Origin: Phycisphaeraceae bacterium
GTDB lineage: Bacteria > Planctomycetota > Phycisphaerae > Phycisphaerales > Phycisphaeraceae
Direction of reading: 5' to 3'
DNA: 11,042 nt
Assembly: GCA_007119405.1 (NCBI GenBank)
Contig: SKPT01000290.1
Span: 1 to 11,042, forward strand
Below the pieces are notes generated by a model that was not told the origin of the DNA, made no database searches, and saw nothing but the letters and a program-made list of their open reading frames with translations. Shown piece after piece: positions 6,873-11,042 of the stretch (position 1 is its first letter; every line of letters begins with the position of its first letter). Both the position numbers and the translations under genes were made by a program.

Positions 6873-8729
6873 GTGGCTGATGACGCGATACTCAACGAGC
6901 GATTGCCCACGCGGCTGAACGTGGGGCTGTGGCGCAAGATTCTCGCGTACGCCCGGCCGTACTACCCGCTGCTGGCGGTGCTGATGACGCTGGGCGTGGT
7001 CGTCGCGGCGGCGGACACCGTGCTGCCGCTGCTGATCCGCTACGTCTTCGACACCGCCCTGCTGGCCGAGGACACCCGCCCGCTGTGGCTGGCGGGCCTG
7101 GCGTTCGCCGCGATCATCACGACGCTCGCCGGCTCCGTGATGGTGTTCATCCACATCGCCGGGCGGATCTCCAACGGCCTGTCGCACGACATCCGCCGGG
7201 CGGCGTTCGCCCGGCTCCAGGAGCTCGACTTCTCCTTCTACGACCACCACGCCACGGGCTGGCTGATGGCCCGACTCACCAGCGACTGCGACCGCCTCTC
7301 ACGCGTCATCGGCTGGGCGCTGCTGGACATCACCTGGGGCACCTGCCTGGTCTGCGGCGTCGCGGTGCTCATGCTCATCGTCGACTGGCCCACCGCGCTG
7401 GCGGTGCTGGCGGTCGTGCCCGTGCTGCTGGGCATCAGCGCCTACTTTCAGCGCAAGATCCTGCTCTCGTCGCGCGACATGCGGCGGATCAACTCGCACC
7501 TGACCTCCGAGTTCAACGAAGCCATGAGCGGGATGAAGACCACCAAGACGCTGACACGCGAGGCAGAGAACTTCGACGAGTTCACCGGCCACTCGGGCGG
7601 GATGTACCACGCGTCCATGCGCAACGCGATGCAGACGGCCGTGTTCCTGCCGCTCGTGCTCGTGCTCGTGTCGCTGGGCGAGAGCATGGCGCTGGCGGTC
7701 GGCGGCAGCCGGGCGCTGACCGGCGCGATCACCGTCGGCACGCTGGCGAGCTTTCTCTACTACGCCAAGCTCCTGCCCGACCCGATCCGCGAGGTGGCGC
7801 GGATGATGACCGAGGCCCTGGCCGCGCAGGCGGCGGCGGAGCGCGTCTTCACGCTGCTGGAGACCGAGCCGGGCATCCAGGACCGCCCGCACGTCATCGA
7901 GGCGATGCGCCGCCACGCCGCCAGCGACCAGGCGGGCGACCCGTCGCGGGGGGTCGATGGCCTGCCGAATCGCCTGGGCGTGATCGAGTTCCAGCACGTC
8001 GGCTTCGCCTACGAGTCCGACAAGCCGGTCCTCGAAGACTTCAACCTGCGCGTCGAGCCCGGGCAGACGATCGCCCTCGTCGGCCCCACCGGCGGAGGCA
8101 AGTCGACGATCGTAAACCTGCTGTGCCGCTTCTACGAGCCGACCAGCGGCCGCATCCTCTTCGACGGCGTCGACTACCGCGACCGATCGCTGGCGTGGCT
8201 GCAGTCGAACCTGGGCATCGTGCTTCAGGCGCCGCAGCTTTTCTCCGGCTCGGTGCGTGAGAACATCCGCTACGGCCGGCTCGATGCCAGCGACGCGGAG
8301 GTCGAGGCGGCCGCCAGAACGGTCGACGCCCACCGCTTCATCATGGAGCTCGAGGCCGGCTACGCCACGGACGTCGGGCAGGCGGGCAATCGGCTCTCGA
8401 CGGGGCAGAAGCAGCTCATCGCCTTCGCCCGGGCGGTGCTCGCCCAGCCGCAGCTTTTCGTGATGGACGAGGCGACCGCCTCGGTGGACACGGAGACGGA
8501 GCAGACGATCCAGGCGGCGATGCACCAGGTGCTCCAGGGGCGCACCAGCTTCGTGATCGCCCATCGCCTCTCAACGATCCGCGCCGCGGACCGCATCCTC
8601 GTGATCGAAGCCGGCCGCATCGCGGAGATGGGCACGCACCGCGAGCTGCTTCAGCGGCGCGGGCGGTACTTCGAGCTGTACACGGGCCAGTTCACGCGGG
8701 AGCAGACGGAGATGATGCTGCGGGAGTAG
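6873..8729 (+). CDS. ABC exporter half-transporter, subunit with catalytic Glu
   Basis: This is a 618-residue protein from GTG 6873 (VADDAILNERLP), with six membrane segments in about residues 25-310 and a C-terminal ATPase domain. Motifs: Walker A GPTGGGKST (404-412), Q-loop Q452, signature LSTGQ (508-512), Walker B LFVMDE (528-533) with catalytic Glu533, and H-loop H564. The signature deviates from LSGGQ while Walker B is complete, the mirror image of the upstream partner. In a heterodimer, this LSTGQ would face the partner's degenerate Walker B, giving one inactive and one active ATP site. The frame stays open upstream to ATG 6597, but those 92 residues only translate repeat E3. The ribosome site for GTG 6873 is weak (CGGA about 8 nt upstream), so TTG 6903 and GTG 6849 remain possible. 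The gene ends 4 bp before E4. Confidence 0.92.
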   Translation: MADDAILNERLPTRLNVGLWRKILAYARPYYPLLAVLMTLGVVVAAADTVLPLLIRYVFDTALLAEDTRPLWLAGLAFAAIITTLAGSVMVFIHIAGRISNGLSHDIRRAAFARLQELDFSFYDHHATGWLMARLTSDCDRLSRVIGWALLDITWGTCLVCGVAVLMLIVDWPTALAVLAVVPVLLGISAYFQRKILLSSRDMRRINSHLTSEFNEAMSGMKTTKTLTREAENFDEFTGHSGGMYHASMRNAMQTAVFLPLVLVLVSLGESMALAVGGSRALTGAITVGTLASFLYYAKLLPDPIREVARMMTEALAAQAAAERVFTLLETEPGIQDRPHVIEAMRRHAASDQAGDPSRGVDGLPNRLGVIEFQHVGFAYESDKPVLEDFNLRVEPGQTIALVGPTGGGKSTIVNLLCRFYEPTSGRILFDGVDYRDRSLAWLQSNLGIVLQAPQLFSGSVRENIRYGRLDASDAEVEAAARTVDAHRFIMELEAGYATDVGQAGNRLSTGQKQLIAFARAVLAQPQLFVMDEATASVDTETEQTIQAAMHQVLQGRTSFVIAHRLSTIRAADRILVIEAGRIAEMGTHRELLQRRGRYFELYTGQFTREQTEMMLRE

Positions 8730-8733
8730 GGAA

Positions 8734-8906
8734 TAGCCACAGATGAACACGGATGAACACAGATGAAGGCCGGATGAGCAAGGCAGCAAGGGACTCGCGG
8801 CAGGAAGAAGAGCGAGGTCGGCAGGTCTCCTTCCTGCATTCCTGACCCTCCTGGGTTCCTTATCCTCTTCTTCTTATCTGTGTTCATCCGTGTTCATCTG
8901 TGGCTA
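8734..8906. repeat. Fold-back repeat element E4
   Basis: This 173-bp element is the shortest and best preserved: the outer 31 bp of its arms (8734-8764 and 8876-8906) are perfect reverse complements. The pyrimidine tract TTCCTGCAT, TCCTGACCC, TCCTGGGT, TCCTTAT (8830-8863) has a 9-bp period and closely matches E3. It has no TTCGCGAA motif. It fills the gap between convergent genes, starting 4 bp after the ABC stop and ending 7 bp before the stop of the minus-strand YihY-like gene. No other terminator is visible for either gene. Confidence 0.93.
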
Positions 8907-8913
8907 TATTCGC

Positions 8914-9807
8914 TCAGTGATGCACCGTCTCGGTGATGACGGCGTACCGCGCGGGCCGGATGTCCTTGCCCATGCGCCGGGCCCAGACCTGGGTGATCTC
9001 GGCGCCGAGGAAGATGATCAGAGAGGAGTAGTAGATCCACAGCAGCAGGACGACGAGTGAGCCGGCGGCGCCGTAGGCTGAGGCGATCCCCGCGTGGCCG
9101 AGGTACAGGCCGATGGCGTAGCGCCCGAGGGAGAAGAGGACGGCGGTGACGGCGGCGCCGAACCAGACGTCGCGCCAGGCGATGCGGACGTCGGGCAGAT
9201 ACTTGAACATCACGGCGATCAGGCCGGTGATCACGATCAGGCCCAGGGCGATGTCGACCAGTCGCCAGAGCAGCCCCCCACCGCCGGGCAGCATCTCGGT
9301 GAAGTAGGTGTGCATGGCGGCCAGGGCGGCGGAGACGACCAGGGACACGAGCAGCAGGAAGCCGATGACGATCACCATCCCCAGCGACAGCAGTCGGGTG
9401 CGGATGAAGGACCAGATGGCGTTGCCCCGGGGACTGGCCTTGACGTGCCAGATGTGGTTCAGCGCGGCCTGGAGCTGGGCGAAGACGGTGGTGGCGCCGA
9501 CCAGCAGCAGGACGACGCCGATGGCCATCGACAGCGGCGCGCCCTGGGGTGGGGCGACGTTGGCCAGGACGGTTTCCACCGCCTGGGCGCCCTCTTGGCC
9601 GACCAGGCCCTCGATCTGCCCGACGAGCTCGCCCTGGACGGCGCGTTGGCCGAACAGCAGCCCCGCGAACCCGGTGACCACCATCAGCAGCGGGGCCATC
9701 GACAGCAGCGTGTAAAAGCTCAAGGCCCCGGCGAGACGGAACGGCTCATCCTCGCCGAATCCCTGGAGGGCCTCCTTCGTCGCAGACCAGAACGAGCGCA
9801 GGCTCAA
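8914..9807 (-). CDS. YihY/BrkB family inner-membrane protein
   Basis: This 297-residue protein has about six hydrophobic segments, near residues 25-50, 95-120, 140-165, 183-210, 218-240 and 247-272. Family marks include the early LAGALSFYTLLSMAPLL and the late AGSLVVLLLWIYYSSLIIF followed by LGAEITQVWA. The family was once misnamed ribonuclease BN; it is a membrane family of uncertain function (virulence factor BrkB, YihY). The start is TTG at 9807, chosen because a strong GGAGGTGA site (9811-9818) precedes it by 3 nt and no in-frame ATG lies before the first membrane segment. It is read in the same direction as the GspE/PilB-like gene, with the period-9 fold-back between them. Confidence 0.93.
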   Translation of the reverse strand: MSLRSFWSATKEALQGFGEDEPFRLAGALSFYTLLSMAPLLMVVTGFAGLLFGQRAVQGELVGQIEGLVGQEGAQAVETVLANVAPPQGAPLSMAIGVVLLLVGATTVFAQLQAALNHIWHVKASPRGNAIWSFIRTRLLSLGMVIVIGFLLLVSLVVSAALAAMHTYFTEMLPGGGGLLWRLVDIALGLIVITGLIAVMFKYLPDVRIAWRDVWFGAAVTAVLFSLGRYAIGLYLGHAGIASAYGAAGSLVVLLLWIYYSSLIIFLGAEITQVWARRMGKDIRPARYAVITETVHH

Positions 9808-9810
9808 GCG

Positions 9811-9818
9811 TCACCTCC
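9811..9818 (-). promoter_or_regulatory. Strong ribosome binding site deciding the TTG start
   Basis: On the minus strand GGAGGTGA is followed by CGC and then TTG. This near-perfect Shine-Dalgarno match supports the non-ATG start of the YihY-like gene. Confidence 0.75.
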
Positions 9819-9870
9819 GTGCTCAGCCTGATGATAGGCGGCGGCCAGGACGTCGGGGGGGGCGGGCGGA

Positions 9871-9984
9871 AGCCAGGGAAGTCGAGGAAGTCAGGGAAGT
9901 CGGGGAAGTCGAGGAGGTGTCTCAAGGCGCAGGGCATCAGGTTCGCCCTCCTCGACTCCCCTGACTCCCCTCGGTCCCTCCACC
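9871..9984. repeat. Fold-back repeat with 9-bp period
   Basis: The left half (9871-9917) is about five tandem copies of an AGTCRRGGA nonamer. The right half (9949-9984) is the opposite-strand version (CTCCCCTGA type). The inner arms GTCGAGGAGG (9908-9917) and CCTCCTCGAC (9947-9956) pair perfectly around a 29-nt loop; the outer parts pair imperfectly. It ends 12 bp from the stop of the GspE/PilB-like gene, so in that gene's mRNA it would be a 3' purine/pyrimidine hairpin. It lacks the decamer arms of E1-E4, but its nonamer resembles their inner pyrimidine tracts. Confidence 0.85.
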
Positions 9985-9996
9985 GCCGCGGCGCTG

Positions 9997-11042
9997 CTAC
10001 TCGATTCCGATGACGCGCTCGATCTCCTGCAGCGACGTCTCGCCCTTGATGACCAGGTCCATGCCGCTTTCGCGCAGCGGGGTGAAGTGGGTGGAGGAGA
10101 TGGCCTTTTTCAACTCGCCGATGTTGGGGTTGCGCAGAATGACGTCGCGCACCTCGTCGTTGGTGGTCAGCAGCTCGCTGATGGCCTGGCGTCCGACGTA
10201 GCCGGTCTCAAAGCAGCGGTGGCAGCCGCCGGCGGCGTAGATCTCCTTGACGCCCTCGACGAGCTTGCCCAGCTTCATGTTCTGGCTGGGCGTGGGGCGC
10301 TTGGGCACCTTGCAGTGCGGGCAGAGCTTGCGGGCCAGGCGCTGGGCCAGCAGAAGGTTGAGCGTCGAGGCGACGAGGTAGGGCTCGACGCCCAGGTCCA
10401 GCAGGCGGAAGATGGTGCCGATGGTGTCCTTGGCGTGGACCGTCGACAGGACCAGGTGGCCGGTGGTCGCGGCCTGCATGGCGGTGGTGGCGGTCTCGGC
10501 GTCGCGGATCTCGCCCAGCACGATCACGTCCGGGTCCTGGCGCAGGCAGGAGCGCAGCAGGGAGTTGAAGTCCTTGCCGTGGTCCTCGTCGACGGGGATC
10601 TGCGTCACGCCCTCGACCTCGTACTCGACCGGGTCCTCGATCGTGATGACGTTGCGCTGGCGGGCGTCGATCTGTCGGAGGATGGCGTAGAGCGTGGTCG
10701 TCTTGCCGCTGCCGGTGGGCCCGCACACGAGCACCATGCCGGTGTCCTGCCGCGAGACGTCGCGAAGCTGGCGGTACATCCAGCCGGGCAGGCCCAGGTC
10801 GCGCAGTTGCTGCGGCGAGTTCATCGGGTCCAGCACGCGGACGACCAGCTTCTGGCCGAACATCGACGGGGTGAAGCTGACGCGGTAGTCGATGCGACGG
10901 TCAGGCACCTGCACCGAAAAGTGACCCTCCTGCACCGCGTTGCGGTTGGCGATGTCAATATCACACAGCACCTTCACCAGGCTGTGCAGCTTCTTGCTCA
11001 TCGCCTGCGGCAGCTCGGTCGCCTCCACCATCGTCCCGTCCA
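9997..11042 (-). CDS. GspE/PilB family type II secretion / type IV pilus assembly ATPase (5' end outside window)
   Basis: This is the C-terminal 348 residues of a secretion or pilus ATPase that powers polymerisation of pilin-like subunits at the inner membrane. Seen in order: the end of the N2-type domain with DG at the window edge, FTPSMFGQKLVVRVLD, Walker A GPTGSGKTTTL (about 10692-10724), Asp box ITIEDPVEYE (about 10620-10650), Walker B VIVLGEIRD (about 10501-10527), His box LSTVHAKD, and a four-cysteine zinc motif, CPHC (10312-10323) plus CHRC (10213-10224). The zinc motif separates GspE/PilB from the retraction ATPase PilT. The frame is open to the window end, so the ATG at 11031 is internal and the gene is partial. 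GspE and PilB cannot be told apart from this part alone. Confidence 0.95.
   Translation of the reverse strand, partial: DGTMVEATELPQAMSKKLHSLVKVLCDIDIANRNAVQEGHFSVQVPDRRIDYRVSFTPSMFGQKLVVRVLDPMNSPQQLRDLGLPGWMYRQLRDVSRQDTGMVLVCGPTGSGKTTTLYAILRQIDARQRNVITIEDPVEYEVEGVTQIPVDEDHGKDFNSLLRSCLRQDPDVIVLGEIRDAETATTAMQAATTGHLVLSTVHAKDTIGTIFRLLDLGVEPYLVASTLNLLLAQRLARKLCPHCKVPKRPTPSQNMKLGKLVEGVKEIYAAGGCHRCFETGYVGRQAISELLTTNDEVRDVILRNPNIGELKKAISSTHFTPLRESGMDLVIKGETSLQEIERVIGIE

Noticed and set aside
1651..8906. Elements as MITEs or insertion sequences
   Set aside because: No target-site duplications are visible at any of the four, the arms are internally repetitive, and no transposase is present. Mobility is not excluded but is not supported.
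1651..8906. CRISPR array
   Set aside because: Repeats are inverted pairs around variable interiors and are separated by whole genes; there are no regular spacers or cas genes.
8914..9807. Naming the YihY-like protein ribonuclease BN
   Set aside because: That name came from a historical misassignment; the sequence is an integral membrane protein with no nuclease motif.
9746..9937. Minus-strand frame with repeated DFP tripeptides upstream of the YihY-like gene
   Set aside because: The tripeptide repeat is the direct translation of the 9-bp tandem DNA repeat, and the frame overlaps the better supported YihY-like gene start.

Overview
Organism: the window is GC-rich chromosomal DNA with long GC-rich genes, exported DUF4091/GH123-like and toroid-like enzymes, a GspE/PilB ATPase and many fold-back intergenic repeats. 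This mix suggests a Planctomycetota bacterium, perhaps Phycisphaerae-like. That is an inference from gene types and base usage, not from a marker gene. Layout, left to right: (1) 1-1637, a TATAAT-type promoter with a dyad at the expected transcription start, then a probable exported alpha/alpha-barrel protein ending in a FlgD-like Ig domain. (2) 1978-4070, a second exported protein with DUF4091/GH123-like features, closed by a textbook intrinsic terminator. (3) 4326-4730, a small minus-strand hypothetical gene whose start codon overlaps the start of a plus-strand 21-codon ORF. That short ORF has its own promoter, ribosome binding site and downstream terminator, so it looks like a leader. (4) 4783-8729, two ABC half-exporters with complementary degeneracies, indicating an asymmetric heterodimeric exporter. 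(5) 8914-9807 on the minus strand, a YihY/BrkB-type membrane protein. (6) 9997 to the window edge on the minus strand, the C-terminal part of a GspE/PilB assembly ATPase. The most distinctive feature is a family of four fold-back repeats, here called E1 to E4, at 1651-1882, 4088-4327, 6578-6854 and 8734-8906. Each has about 30-bp inverted terminal arms beginning AGCCAC and built from three copies of a 10-bp unit (RGATGAACAC), roughly one DNA helical turn each. Inside are purine/pyrimidine tracts with an 8-9-bp period and, in three of the four, a GC palindrome centred on TTCGCGAA. All four point the same way by their inner tracts. All are open from arm to arm in the same minus-strand frame. They abut or invade gene ends, and two of them separate convergent genes. 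A fifth, different fold-back with a 9-bp period sits at 9871-9984. How the genes may work together: the two exported proteins could act in polysaccharide breakdown in or beyond the periplasm. The two ABC subunits form one exporter, possibly under attenuation control. The repeats look like transcript-boundary or chromosome-organising elements rather than genes.
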